This document shows positions 1 through 9,120 of a DNA stretch of 64,000 bases, one piece after another. The position numbers and the translations under genes were made by a program. Each line of letters begins with the position of its first letter. Position 1 is the stretch's first letter. This stretch comes from JANXXV01 sp038230275 (lineage in GTDB: Bacteria > Acidobacteriota > Terriglobia > Bryobacterales > Bryobacteraceae): contig JBBRNO010000002.1 of assembly GCA_038230275.1 (NCBI GenBank), positions 51,260-115,259 on the forward strand. The letters run 5' to 3'. Below the pieces are notes generated by a model. That model saw only the letters and a program-made list of their open reading frames with translations, did no database searches and was not told the DNA's origin.

Positions 1-85
1 AAGACATGCGTGTACTCCCTTTTTGTCCATCGGTCCTTTTGATGGAATCTGTATTGGGATTAATCCGATTGCTAAGCTATCCCTA

Positions 86-1375
86 GTGCCTACGTTCGCT
101 ATTCAAAACTTCGGATGCCGGGCGTCGCAGGCGGACGGCGCGGCTTTGAATTCCCTGCTGGCCGGCACCGGTTTCGAAGCGGACCAGCATCATCCCGATA
201 TTTTCATTCTCAATACGTGTACCGTAACGGCCGCCGCTGATGAAGAAGTGCGGCAGACGGTGCGAAAGATGCACAGGGAAAATCCGAGTAGCCGGATTGT
301 GGTGACAGGTTGCTATGCGCAACGGGCGCCGGATGAACTGGCGGCACTGCCCGGGGTTTCCATGGTGATTGGGAACTCACACAAAACACAGATCGCGGAG
401 TTGTTGTCTGACCCGTCGGCCGATTTCCACGGCGAAGTGCACATAGGAGATATCTTCGGCCAACACGAATTTCTGGCATCGCCCGTGGAGGCGGCGGGAA
501 TCGACCGGTCGCGGCCCAATTTGAAGATCCAGGACGGCTGCAATAACCGGTGTTCCTTTTGCATCATCCCGTTTGTGCGGGGACGGAGCCGGAGCGCGCC
601 AGTCCGGCAAATTGTGGAACAGGTACGGGACTTGAGCGCGCGGTATCAGGAAGTGGTGCTGACCGGCATCAACCTGGGGCGTTGGGGGCGGGAACCGGGG
701 AGCACGCTGCGATTGGCTGATCTGCTGCGGCTATTACTTGCCGAGACGGGGATCGGGCGATTGCGGTTGAGTTCCGTGGAGCCGATGGATTTCTCGGACG
801 ACCTGCTGCGGTTGATGGCGGATTCACCGCGGATAGCCAAGCACGTCCATGCGCCGCTGCAGTCTGGTTCGGACACGGTGTTGCGCCGGATGCATCGAAA
901 ATACCGGCCCCGCCATTATGAGGATCGAATTTGGAAGGCCCGTGAGTGGATGCCGGAGGCTGCCATCGGCGCGGATGTGATGGTGGGATTCCCGGGTGAG
1001 ACGGAAGCGGAATTCGAGCAGACGCGGAACTTCATTGAACGGCTGCCGTTCACCTACCTGCACATATTTCCGTATTCCGAACGGCCCGGCACGCCCGCTG
1101 CCGAGCGGCCGGATGCAGTGCCGGTCGCGGTTCGCCGGGCGCGGGGGCGAATTCTGAAGGAATTGGGATTGGCCAAGAATGCGGACTTCCGGCGAGCGAT
1201 GGTGGGCCGAACTCTGCCGGCGGTTACGCTGCAAGATCCGGCTTTCGCCATGACTACGAATTACCTGAAAGTGGATTTGGCGCAGCGGCGCATGCCGCGC
1301 GAACGGATCGATGTTGCCATCGGCGGCGTGACTGAATGGGGACTTCAGGAGCGAGCGCTGTTTCCCTTGCTATAG
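86..1375 (+). CDS. mtaB: MtaB-like tRNA methylthiotransferase (radical SAM)
   Basis: Probable tRNA t6A37 methylthiotransferase, which adds the 2-methylthio group to threonylcarbamoyl-adenosine next to the anticodon. An N-terminal MTTase (UPF0004) domain starts at FGCRASQADG. The radical SAM cluster motif CNNRCSFC has cysteines at about residues 152, 156 and 159. A short TRAM-like tail follows. The reading frame is open upstream to position 23, but homology to the family begins only at the GTG at 86 (VPTFAIQNFGCRAS), so that start is preferred; no strong ribosome binding site is visible. The related MiaB and RimO families cannot be excluded by eye, but the CRASQADG N-terminus favours MtaB. Confidence 0.85.
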   Translation: MPTFAIQNFGCRASQADGAALNSLLAGTGFEADQHHPDIFILNTCTVTAAADEEVRQTVRKMHRENPSSRIVVTGCYAQRAPDELAALPGVSMVIGNSHKTQIAELLSDPSADFHGEVHIGDIFGQHEFLASPVEAAGIDRSRPNLKIQDGCNNRCSFCIIPFVRGRSRSAPVRQIVEQVRDLSARYQEVVLTGINLGRWGREPGSTLRLADLLRLLLAETGIGRLRLSSVEPMDFSDDLLRLMADSPRIAKHVHAPLQSGSDTVLRRMHRKYRPRHYEDRIWKAREWMPEAAIGADVMVGFPGETEAEFEQTRNFIERLPFTYLHIFPYSERPGTPAAERPDAVPVAVRRARGRILKELGLAKNADFRRAMVGRTLPAVTLQDPAFAMTTNYLKVDLAQRRMPRERIDVAIGGVTEWGLQERALFPLL

Positions 1376-1376
1376 G

Positions 1377-2126
1377 TCAGTCGAGCCGGATGTAGAGCCG
1401 CTTGTTGATTCTGCCCTTGTTCTCCGTGCGGAAGATGGAAAGCTTGCCCACTTCGACGGTGGAACCGACATGGGTGCCGCCGCACGCTTGCGCATCGAAG
1501 CCGTCAATCTCCACCACGCGAACACGGCCGTCGACGACCGGCGGCTTCACTTCCAATGTGCGCAATAAGTCCTCGCGCCGGTGGAATTCATTCTCCGCGA
1601 GATAGTACGACCGCAGGGGATGGTCCACATTCAGAACGCCGTTGACCTTGGTTTCCAACTCACCGCACATGGCCGCGGAGAAGCCTTCGAGTTTGAAATC
1701 GATTCGCGAATATTCGGCGCCTATCTGTACGCCGGTGATCCAGCCGGCGTAGTCCCGCAGCGCGATTGTGTTCAGGACGTGGAGCACGGTGTGGTGCCGC
1801 ATCAACGCCAGCCTCCTTTCGCGATTGAGTTCAAGTTTGGCCTGCTGTCCGACGATACCCGGCGGCGCGGCCGAGTTGAGAACATGCCAGAAGGTGTCGC
1901 TCGCATCGGCACGAATGGAGGAGACGGCCAGCACCTGCCCGTCCGCCAGCGTGACCGTGCCTTCGTCCGGGGGCTGACCCCCGCCGCCGGGATAGAAGCA
2001 GGATCCGTCAAAGGCGAGTTCACTGGCCTGCGCCCCGACGATACGCGCCTCGGCGGAAAAACAGTGATCATCGTGCCAGTAGAGACGCGTTGTCGGCTGG
2101 ATAGTCCGCGGTGGTTCGTCCGGCAT
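1377..2126 (-). CDS. alaX: AlaX-type alanyl-tRNA editing protein
   Basis: Free-standing editing domain related to the C-terminal part of alanyl-tRNA synthetase. It would hydrolyse mischarged Ser- or Gly-tRNA(Ala) in the cytoplasm. The four zinc/catalytic ligands are visible: HTVLH (H112 and H116) and CGGTH (C215 and H219). The glycine-rich FYPGGGGQP motif sits near residue 44. The frame is open much further upstream, to 2573, but that extension overlaps the divergent radical SAM gene and does not resemble the family, so the ATG at 2126 is chosen (249 aa). The start lies about 45 bp from the divergent gene's ATG, so the two promoters must share this short gap. Confidence 0.88.
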   Translation of the reverse strand: MPDEPPRTIQPTTRLYWHDDHCFSAEARIVGAQASELAFDGSCFYPGGGGQPPDEGTVTLADGQVLAVSSIRADASDTFWHVLNSAAPPGIVGQQAKLELNRERRLALMRHHTVLHVLNTIALRDYAGWITGVQIGAEYSRIDFKLEGFSAAMCGELETKVNGVLNVDHPLRSYYLAENEFHRREDLLRTLEVKPPVVDGRVRVVEIDGFDAQACGGTHVGSTVEVGKLSIFRTENKGRINKRLYIRLD

Positions 2127-2171
2127 TGCGGGCTCAATCAGGCTGAACTTCCCGTACAATAATGAATATAC

Positions 2172-3611
2172 ATGGCCAGCCAATTGACCCCGTTGCCCTC
2201 TCATCTGCTGAGTTCCGTGCGTATCAACTGGCACATCAGTTCGTGGTGCAATTACAGTTGCCAGTACTGTCCGGTGATGGTGTTTCACCAGCGGTCGCGG
2301 AGTGGCGAAAGACAGGCTCACGCGTTTGATTATCATCCTGTCGGCGAGTGGTTGGGGGCCATCCGCAAGTTCGATTTCCAGAAAGTCCATCTGAAGATTA
2401 GCGGAGGAGAACCGTTTCTCGATCGCAACCGGTTCCGTGAGTTGCTGATTGGGCTTTCTGAGATGGACCATGTTCGTGTTGGCGTGGACACGAACGGCTA
2501 TTGGGATCCCGCCTACTTCAAGGACGTCGATAAGAGCAGAATGTGGGTCAACGTGGCGTTCCACCCGACTCAACGGCCGCTTGAGGAATTTCTACCGAAC
2601 CTGCTGAAGATTCGCGACGCGGGCTTCTCGATACCGATCGTGAACTACGTGCTGGCGCCTGAGAATCTGGATCAGTTCGACAGCGTCATGTGGAAGTTCG
2701 AGCGAGAAGGCTTTTTTGTCAATGTCTCGACAATGATTCCGACCGGAGTGTATCTCTCGCGGACCGGACGCACGGAGCGCGAGTTGAACATCGTGGAGAA
2801 ATACAACACTCCACTCGACAACCACTTCAAGATTGTGAAGCCTGCAACGAAGGGCCGGCCCTGCTTCTATCCGGCCATGACTTACTACATGATGTACGAC
2901 GGAACCATACGGGTTGCGTGTCTGGATTCCACGGTGCGCGATCTTTTCACCGAGGAGATTCCAGCGCTGCCGCGGACGGCCGTAGCCTGCGAATACCAGG
3001 AGTGCATCGGTTGTTCCGACATGTATCGGGCATTGGAAGATGAGCCCCGGATCACACGGCCGCTGGAACTGTTCACGCTGGAAGAATACGCCGAGGAGGT
3101 GCAGGAGTTCCGGCGGCGGCGGGCGTGGAATGAAAAAGTGGAACGTATTCCGCTGGTGAGCAAACTGCTGCGGCACGATTTGGAAACGGCGGCGTTCCGG
3201 GGTGAGTTTTTCAAGATCAAAGAGATTGCACCAGCCGTTCCGCTGCAGGACAATCCCCAGCCGTTGCCGGACGGCGCCGCGTTCGGCCGGGCGGACCAGG
3301 GCGAAGTGGAAGCGCGCAGCGGCGACCGCATCTCACTTTCCGGGTGGGCGGCCGGTCGAGCGGCTAGCGATACTCCCTGGGAGGTGCGCCTGGTGCTGGC
3401 GGGCCAGCCGATCGGCGCCGTGCGCGATTTCTTTTATCGCACCGATATCGCCCGTGTCTTTGGCCGCCCGGAAATGGCCAAGTGCGGGTGGCGAATCATG
3501 GTCTACCTTCCCCGTTTGAGCCGGGGCGAACACGATTTGGTTCCCATGGCGGTGGACGCGCAAGGGAACGAAACGGCCCTGGCGCCGATCAAAATTCGCA
3601 TCGTGGATTAG
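2172..3611 (+). CDS. Radical SAM protein with extra C-terminal beta-type domain
   Basis: The N-terminal half is a radical SAM enzyme: CNYSCQYC holds the three cluster cysteines at residues 26, 30 and 33, followed by the SAM-binding ISGGEPF motif. A later cysteine-containing segment (CLDSTVRDL, then CEYQECIGC near residue 275) could bind an auxiliary cluster, as in SPASM/Twitch proteins. The last ~110 residues form a separate domain (LSGWAAGR, then a VRLVLAGQPIG stretch) that looks like an all-beta accessory module. The gene is followed 4 bp later by a membrane glycosyltransferase, which suggests a role in cell-surface glycan or glycopeptide chemistry. The substrate cannot be read from the sequence. 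Confidence 0.75.
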   Translation: MASQLTPLPSHLLSSVRINWHISSWCNYSCQYCPVMVFHQRSRSGERQAHAFDYHPVGEWLGAIRKFDFQKVHLKISGGEPFLDRNRFRELLIGLSEMDHVRVGVDTNGYWDPAYFKDVDKSRMWVNVAFHPTQRPLEEFLPNLLKIRDAGFSIPIVNYVLAPENLDQFDSVMWKFEREGFFVNVSTMIPTGVYLSRTGRTERELNIVEKYNTPLDNHFKIVKPATKGRPCFYPAMTYYMMYDGTIRVACLDSTVRDLFTEEIPALPRTAVACEYQECIGCSDMYRALEDEPRITRPLELFTLEEYAEEVQEFRRRRAWNEKVERIPLVSKLLRHDLETAAFRGEFFKIKEIAPAVPLQDNPQPLPDGAAFGRADQGEVEARSGDRISLSGWAAGRAASDTPWEVRLVLAGQPIGAVRDFFYRTDIARVFGRPEMAKCGWRIMVYLPRLSRGEHDLVPMAVDAQGNETALAPIKIRIVD

Positions 3612-3615
3612 CGCA

Positions 3616-5121
3616 TTGGCGTCTGTATCCGATCTACATTGGCGCCGCATCCGCATGGCCGCGATAGCAGTCTACTTGCTGCTAGCCTTGTCGATTGGAG
3701 CGCAACGGCCTGGATTCAACTACGACGAAGCGATCCAGATTCATGGCGCGGTCCACATGTTGCATTCCGGTGGTCCTCCGCCCTTCGCGCACGATCCCTG
3801 GTCCTGGCTGGAGATTGGCGGCAGGCACTGGCAGGTCATGGTGGTGCCGTACGTTGGCGCGCTGAAGAGCTACCTGCTTATGCCGTTCGCGCTGATTGCT
3901 CCGGTTTATCAGATAGCAAGGCCGCTTTCGGCGCTTTTTGGAGCCTTCGGTATCTGGGCGCTGGGGATATTGCTGAAGCGCGAAATCGACGAATCGATGG
4001 CCGCGCTGACGTGCCTGGTAATGGCAGTACAACCCTCCTACGTTGCCGAGAATGTTTTCGACTATTCGGCGTTGGCGAGTTGGATGCTGGTGCTGGGGCT
4101 GGCCGCGCTGCAGTTGTCCAGAGTTCTGCAGCGGCGTTCTGATCTGAATCTGTTATTACTGGGGCTGGCCTTGGGCGTGGGAGTATGGGCACGCGTCAAT
4201 TTTGCATGGCTGTTGATGGCGGCCGCGGCCGGGGTGCTGGTTGGGTTTGGACGGCGGGTGTGGCTTCCGTTGCGCCAGTGGTTCATGATGGGAACCGGCA
4301 TGGTGGCCGGCGCCGCGCCGCTGCTTGTCTATGAGTGGATTTCGCGCGGCGCAACCTGGCGGGCGTTATCCGCGGACACGATTGCGACGAGCCAGCCACT
4401 GGTTCAGTTGATTCCGCTGCGGGTTCTGTTCATGGGCCGCGCGTTCGTGTCCGATAGTGAGATGCGGCGGATTTGGGGTGGGCCGAGTGTGCCCGCGGGC
4501 TTGGCCCTGCTGCCGGTAGTATTGGTGGCTTGCTGTTGCCTGCTCTGTTGGATTCCGCGGGACGATGCTGCTGAAAATGAGATTGCCTGGCGGCGGGCAA
4601 CGGTGGTGACCTTCCTGGTGTTGAGCGCGCAGATCTTTCTTTCCAAACTGCGTGTCAATGAGCATCACGTGGATTGCCTGCTGCCATTGGCTATCGCGAT
4701 CGTCATCTTCGCGTTTCGCGCAGGCATACGAATGAGGATTCAGGTGCGAACCCTCGGTCAGGCGATGCTTGGCCTGTATCTGGTGGTTTCGCCGTGGTAC
4801 AACGTATCAGCGGCACGGGGCCTGGCGGAAAGTGGCGGCGTCTCGCGGTGGTCTAACGGGATCTCCAGTGTCGCGACCGGGCTGGCGCACGACTATGCCG
4901 GGCGCAGGATTCAGATTGTCGACTGGGGACTGCAAAACAATCTGTTTGTCGTCTCGGACGGGCAGATCAAGTCCAACGAAATTTTCTGGGGAGCAGCGGC
5001 AAACTTGAACAGTGCGTCCCGCCAGTGGAAGGAAGCGCTGGCGCCGGGGATGTGTTCGTTCTTAACTCCAAGGGAAACGAATTTTACCCAAGCGTCGCCG
5101 ATGCGTTTCGCCAAATGCTGA
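3616..5121 (+). CDS. Membrane glycosyltransferase (ArnT/PMT-like), frameshifted at its 3' end
   Basis: Polytopic membrane protein with many hydrophobic segments. An early acidic motif, FNYDEAIQIHG, resembles the catalytic DE loop of GT-C mannosyl- and arabinosyltransferases that use polyprenyl-phosphate sugars. The open frame begins at a TTG at 3616; an ATG at 3655 (MAAIAVYLLLAL) is an alternative start just before the first membrane helix. Near 5046-5049 (a run of four G) the sensible protein sequence leaves this frame and continues in another one. The last ~25 residues of this frame (CSFLTPRETNF onward) are therefore probably out-of-frame translation. See the separate entry for the continuation. 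Confidence 0.7.
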   Translation: MASVSDLHWRRIRMAAIAVYLLLALSIGAQRPGFNYDEAIQIHGAVHMLHSGGPPPFAHDPWSWLEIGGRHWQVMVVPYVGALKSYLLMPFALIAPVYQIARPLSALFGAFGIWALGILLKREIDESMAALTCLVMAVQPSYVAENVFDYSALASWMLVLGLAALQLSRVLQRRSDLNLLLLGLALGVGVWARVNFAWLLMAAAAGVLVGFGRRVWLPLRQWFMMGTGMVAGAAPLLVYEWISRGATWRALSADTIATSQPLVQLIPLRVLFMGRAFVSDSEMRRIWGGPSVPAGLALLPVVLVACCCLLCWIPRDDAAENEIAWRRATVVTFLVLSAQIFLSKLRVNEHHVDCLLPLAIAIVIFAFRAGIRMRIQVRTLGQAMLGLYLVVSPWYNVSAARGLAESGGVSRWSNGISSVATGLAHDYAGRRIQIVDWGLQNNLFVVSDGQIKSNEIFWGAAANLNSASRQWKEALAPGMCSFLTPRETNFTQASPMRFAKC

Positions 5122-5510
5122 ACGAATCCGGACTGCCCACGAAAAGGACGGAGTACCGGCAACAGAGCGGCGCCCCTTTTGCCGAGATTATCGAAGTAAT
5201 CGGCAATCCGAGTGGCCCCGGCGAACGGGCACCTGCCATTCTTGGATTGTTTCCGCCGGAGACCAAGGCTGGGGCCGGCTTCAATGTCCAACCGGACGGA
5301 AGTGCCGCACTGGCGGTGGAGAGCAGGAATAACAATGGGTCGACGGTGGTGTTGTGGGCCGACACTCCGCTGGCGAGTGTTTCGGGCGATCATGTGGTCA
5401 CGGCCACCGTACCGAGGGCGCTATTCTCCGTCCCGGGATCTATCGAGGTGCGGTTGGTGAACCGGGACACCGGGGCGCGGTCCAAGCCGGTGCCGTTTTG
5501 GGTAAGATAA
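5050..5510 (+). pseudogene. Out-of-frame C-terminal part of the preceding glycosyltransferase
   Basis: This segment reads as the true C-terminus of the gene before it. One extra G in the GGGG run at 5046-5049 would join LAPG to DVFVLNSKGNEF and give a single protein of about 630 aa. The joined tail has a soluble region and then an IPT/TIG-like beta domain (VVLWADTPLASVSGDHVV). An apparent ATG at 5025 exists in this frame, but it lies inside the upstream coding sequence and has no clear ribosome binding site. The break may be a sequencing or assembly error in a homopolymer, or a real mutation; the window alone cannot decide. Confidence 0.65.
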
Positions 5511-5581
5511 GCGGATCGTTATCGAAGCACCCGAAATTTGTCGTTTTAGAATAGGACCGCGCCAATCATGGGAAATAAGAT

Positions 5582-7441
5582 TTGAAAAACAGGATCCTGA
5601 TCACGGGTTACTTCGGATTCGGCAACACCGGGGACGAAGCGATCCTCCTGGCGATGGTTTCGCATCTCCGTTCGATACGCCCCTCGCTGCAGATCACGGT
5701 GACTTCCGCCGAACCCGCTCAAACGGCCGCAAGCTGTGGTGTGGAAGCCATCCTCTGGAGTGACGTTCTGGCTCTGATGGAAGCGGTCCAAAGCACTGAT
5801 CTGGTGCTCATCGGTGGTGGTGGAATTTTCCACGATTACTTTGGTTTCGACGCCACGGCGTTTCTCACCGACAATCACAGCGGAATTGCATTCTACACGG
5901 CGCCGGCGGTGATAGCGGCGCTGAGTGGAAAGCCGGTGATGCTGTATGCGATTGGGGTGGGTCCGTTGCTGACGAAGACAGGCGAGCGGTTTACGCGGCT
6001 GGCCTGCGAGCTGGCACAGGTCGTTACCGTGCGCGATGAGGGTTCGAAGAACATCCTTGCAGAGCTGGGCGTGGATGGCGGCAAGATTGAGGTAACCGCC
6101 GATCCGGCCTTCGGTTTTCAGGCGGCGACGAGTGCGGCGCTGGCAGAGCCGGGGACAGGGTATCCTCTGATTGCCGTGGCGATACGCAATTGGGATGTAG
6201 GAGTAGAACCCGGGTATTGGGAAGCGGAGTTGGCCGCTGCCCTGGACACGATTCTGGAACGCATGCCGGGTTCGGTTATCTTTTATCCGTTCCAGGTGCT
6301 ATCGGGACTGGATACCGACGATGTGGCGGCGGCGCAGCGTGTTCACGCGCGAATGAAATACGCGGACCGGGCGTTGCTGGCGCAACCGCCTCTCAGCCCG
6401 GAGCAACTTTTTGATGCGTTGAGCAGGTCGGACCTGATTGTTGGGATGCGGCTGCATTCGCTGATCTTCGGCATGGCCGCGCGCGTGCCGGTAGTGGCGC
6501 TGAGCTACGACGCGAAGGACGAGCAGGTGATGCGGCAGGCGGGACTGGAAGCGCAAATCCTCAACTTGCCGAGTTTGGAGCGGAGTGCGCTGGCTGAGTG
6601 CATCGAGCGGACGCTGACAGCGTCTGAGGGAATCAGTGCCAGTCTGGCCAGGCAGGTACCCGCATGGCGAAACGCGGCCCGGCTCAATGCCGCCAGGGCG
6701 ATCTCACTGCTGGATGCGGAGGCCATCGTCCGGCCGGTTGTTAGCGCCGAAGTCCTGCAGCTTATAAGTGGCGGCCTGCTGGCGCAGATGCGGGAGAGCC
6801 ACGGCCGGGGTGTTGAGGAAAGACGTCTTCACGCCGAGATCGATTTCTACTTAAAGCAAAGCCGGGACCAGGAAGCGATTGCGGCTACTGAACGACGGCA
6901 GGCAGAATCGTTCGCGCGCGAAAAAGAAGAGCTGACGGTTGAGCTGTCAGATGTCCGCGGAAAGCACGAGAAGGCAACGGTCGATCTGGAAGCGCGCCTG
7001 GCGGAGATTGCGGCTTACCGGCCGCGGGTGGCTGAATTGGAAAAACAGTTGGCCCAGGAACGCAAGCGCGACACCGCGGAGCGGGTACTTGCCGGCAAAG
7101 CGCTTGCACGTCTGGCGGCGGGCGGCGCGGGCTTCGAGTCCGCTTTCACGTCGCGGCTGGATGAATTGCGGAAGCAGCGAGCGTGGCGCGTAATGCTGGC
7201 TATCCGCAAGGCGTACACACTATCGAACCGCCAGGGCTGGCGTGGAAAATTGAGTGTTCCGAAGGTTGCGTGGGATCTGATTGCAAACCCTAGAGAAACG
7301 TTTGCCGAGTACGACGTGCGCTTCCCCAGCGTCCAGGATTACTTGCCGTCAGCCGTGCTGAAGACCGCAATTGAGCCAGGTCGAGCGCCAGGTCCAGCCG
7401 GGGGCCTTCCTGCGAAAGTGGATGGCCCGAGCGCAACATAG
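5582..7441 (+). CDS. csaB: Polysaccharide pyruvyl transferase (CsaB family) with coiled-coil C-terminus
   Basis: Residues 1 to about 370 match the CsaB/WcaK pyruvyl transferase fold: the opening ITGYFGFGNTGDEAI, the glycine-rich LIGGGGIFHDYFG and the late VGMRLHSLIFG with its conserved His. Such enzymes attach pyruvate ketals to cell-wall polysaccharide, which in Gram-positives anchors S-layer proteins. The C-terminal 250 residues are unusual: a long charged coiled coil (about 395-520) and then an RAWRVMLAIRKAY segment like those trailing acidobacterial glycosyltransferases. The start is a TTG, preceded by a purine-rich GGGAAATAAGA. It follows the glycosyltransferase and radical SAM genes in the same direction, supporting a surface-glycan locus. 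Confidence 0.8.
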   Translation: MKNRILITGYFGFGNTGDEAILLAMVSHLRSIRPSLQITVTSAEPAQTAASCGVEAILWSDVLALMEAVQSTDLVLIGGGGIFHDYFGFDATAFLTDNHSGIAFYTAPAVIAALSGKPVMLYAIGVGPLLTKTGERFTRLACELAQVVTVRDEGSKNILAELGVDGGKIEVTADPAFGFQAATSAALAEPGTGYPLIAVAIRNWDVGVEPGYWEAELAAALDTILERMPGSVIFYPFQVLSGLDTDDVAAAQRVHARMKYADRALLAQPPLSPEQLFDALSRSDLIVGMRLHSLIFGMAARVPVVALSYDAKDEQVMRQAGLEAQILNLPSLERSALAECIERTLTASEGISASLARQVPAWRNAARLNAARAISLLDAEAIVRPVVSAEVLQLISGGLLAQMRESHGRGVEERRLHAEIDFYLKQSRDQEAIAATERRQAESFAREKEELTVELSDVRGKHEKATVDLEARLAEIAAYRPRVAELEKQLAQERKRDTAERVLAGKALARLAAGGAGFESAFTSRLDELRKQRAWRVMLAIRKAYTLSNRQGWRGKLSVPKVAWDLIANPRETFAEYDVRFPSVQDYLPSAVLKTAIEPGRAPGPAGGLPAKVDGPSAT

Positions 7442-7486
7442 CTGAAACCAGTTCCGCTGCGACGCGCGTCGCATTAAAATCAAGAT

Positions 7487-8896
7487 ATGCGTGTTCTGTC
7501 GGTAATCCTGCTGCTTTGGGTAGCGTCTTTGTTTGGCCAGACTGCGTTTGGCCAGTCTGCCCGGCCCAACAAGCCGGTTGCTGCCAAGCCACCTGTGGAG
7601 AAAGCCGCCGCCACGGTGCCTGTGGCTACGGCGTGGCCTGTGGGCAGCTTACAGGTGGAAGGAAACCGCATCTATTCGAGCCAACAGATTCTGGCGGCAG
7701 CCGGTCTGAAGGTGGGACAGATGGCCGGCAAGGAAGAATTCGAAGCAGCCCGCGACCGTATTCTGGCGAGCGGCGCTTTTGAATCGGTCGGCTACCGGTT
7801 CGGACCTACCGAGGCTGGAGCCAAGCAATTCGCCGCCTCGTTCCAGGTGATCGAAATCGCGCAGGTGTTTCCATTCCGGTTTGAAGCACTCACCGCTAGC
7901 GAGGCCGATCTGCGAAATTTCCTGAAGCAGAAAGAGCCGCTGTTCGACAAGACAATTCCCGGCACCAAGGATGTTCTGGCCAGGGTTGCCAGGGAGACTG
8001 AGGAATTTCTGGCAAAGTCGGGACACGCGGACAGCATCGCTGGAAAATTGATGGGCGAAGGGACGAAAGAGTTGAGCATCGTATTCGGCCCAAGCACGCT
8101 TCCCTCGGTGGCGGAGATCAAATTTACGGGGAATGAGGCGATTTCGACGCAGACGTTGCAGATGTCGATTGCCGGGGTGGCGGTGGGCGCAGTCTATTCC
8201 GAGCTGCGCTTTCAGCAACTTCTGGACACCAGCATCCGCCCGTTGTATGAAGCGAAGGGCAAGATCAGAGTGTCGTTTCCCAAGCTGACCACCGAACCGG
8301 CCAAGGATGTGAACGGTCTGATTGTGACGGTGAAGGTGGTGGACGGACCAACCTATAAGTTGGGTGACGTGACGCTGACCGGTGTGCCGGCAGGCGCTTC
8401 CTTAGTGAAAGAAGCAAAATTCAAGGCGGGCGAACCGGCGAACTTCACTGCGATCGAAGAAGGGGTGGAGCGGATTCGTTCGATTGTGCGCCGTGGCGGC
8501 TACCTGCTGGTGAAGTCGGAAACGGAGCGTAAGGTCGACGATAAGGAAAAGAAGGTTGATCTGGTGATTCATGTCGACCGCGGGGCGATGTATTCTTTCG
8601 GCAGGCTGAAGATCGAAGGGCTGGACCTGATTGGGGAGCCGCAGGTCCGCAAACTATGGTCGATGAAGACCGGGGTGCCGTTCAACGGCGAATATCCGGC
8701 GCTTTTTCTCGCGCGGCTTAAAGAGGACGGCTATTTCGATAATCTGGGCAAGACGAAGTCGAAACTGGACATCGATGAAAAGACGAAGATCGTGGACGTG
8801 ATGTTGCAGTTCACCTCCGATGGGAAAGCGCCGCCGGCGATTGGACCGGAACGGGACGCGCAGGAAAAGCGCGAGCGGCAGCGGCTGCCGCAGTAA
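7487..8896 (+). CDS. Five-POTRA domain protein without a beta-barrel
   Basis: Signal peptide at the N-terminus (RVLSVILLLWVASLFGQTAFG), then repeated POTRA-like units starting at about residues 48, 128, 206, 288 and 368. Each shows the typical pattern of a short strand (VGSLQVEGN, VAEIKFTGN, LGDVTLTGV, FGRLKIEGL), a helix and a closing strand. BamA and other Omp85 proteins have such units in the periplasm followed by a ~350-residue outer-membrane barrel. Here the protein stops at 469 aa, right after the last POTRA, with a charged tail. It is therefore probably periplasmic and may partner a separate barrel or act as a BamA-like adaptor. The product assignment is by fold only. Confidence 0.72.
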   Translation: MRVLSVILLLWVASLFGQTAFGQSARPNKPVAAKPPVEKAAATVPVATAWPVGSLQVEGNRIYSSQQILAAAGLKVGQMAGKEEFEAARDRILASGAFESVGYRFGPTEAGAKQFAASFQVIEIAQVFPFRFEALTASEADLRNFLKQKEPLFDKTIPGTKDVLARVARETEEFLAKSGHADSIAGKLMGEGTKELSIVFGPSTLPSVAEIKFTGNEAISTQTLQMSIAGVAVGAVYSELRFQQLLDTSIRPLYEAKGKIRVSFPKLTTEPAKDVNGLIVTVKVVDGPTYKLGDVTLTGVPAGASLVKEAKFKAGEPANFTAIEEGVERIRSIVRRGGYLLVKSETERKVDDKEKKVDLVIHVDRGAMYSFGRLKIEGLDLIGEPQVRKLWSMKTGVPFNGEYPALFLARLKEDGYFDNLGKTKSKLDIDEKTKIVDVMLQFTSDGKAPPAIGPERDAQEKRERQRLPQ

Positions 8897-8993
8897 GAGC
8901 GAACTGAGGTTTAATCGACCGATTCGATTTCTACCTAGAAATGTGACTAAATCGTTAGTCTACTCGTAAGCAGATTTGACCCTCGTGATAGCA

Positions 8994-9117
8994 TGGGTGG
9001 TTGTCAGGCCTCGGGCTTCGTGCAACGGGCGGCTGCAAACCCCGCCAGGTCCGGAAGGAAGCAACGGTAGTGGTTCAGCCTGTGTGCCGCGGATCACCCG
9101 AGGTCTGGCAATTCCCA
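8994..9117 (+). ncRNA. ffs: Signal recognition particle RNA, small bacterial (4.5S) type
   Basis: The diagnostic tip of SRP RNA domain IV, AGGTCCGGAAGGAAGCA, lies at about 9049-9065. The flanks pair as a long hairpin: TGTCAGGCCTCGGG at 9002-9015 pairs with CCCGAGGTCTGGCA at 9097-9110 (G-U allowed), and TGGG at 8994 pairs with CCCA ending at 9117. The RNA binds Ffh to target nascent membrane and secreted proteins. Placement just before dnaX is common in bacteria. The 3' end stops only three bases before the dnaX start codon. No convincing -10/-35 pair was seen just upstream. Confidence 0.95.
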
Positions 9118-9120
9118 TCC

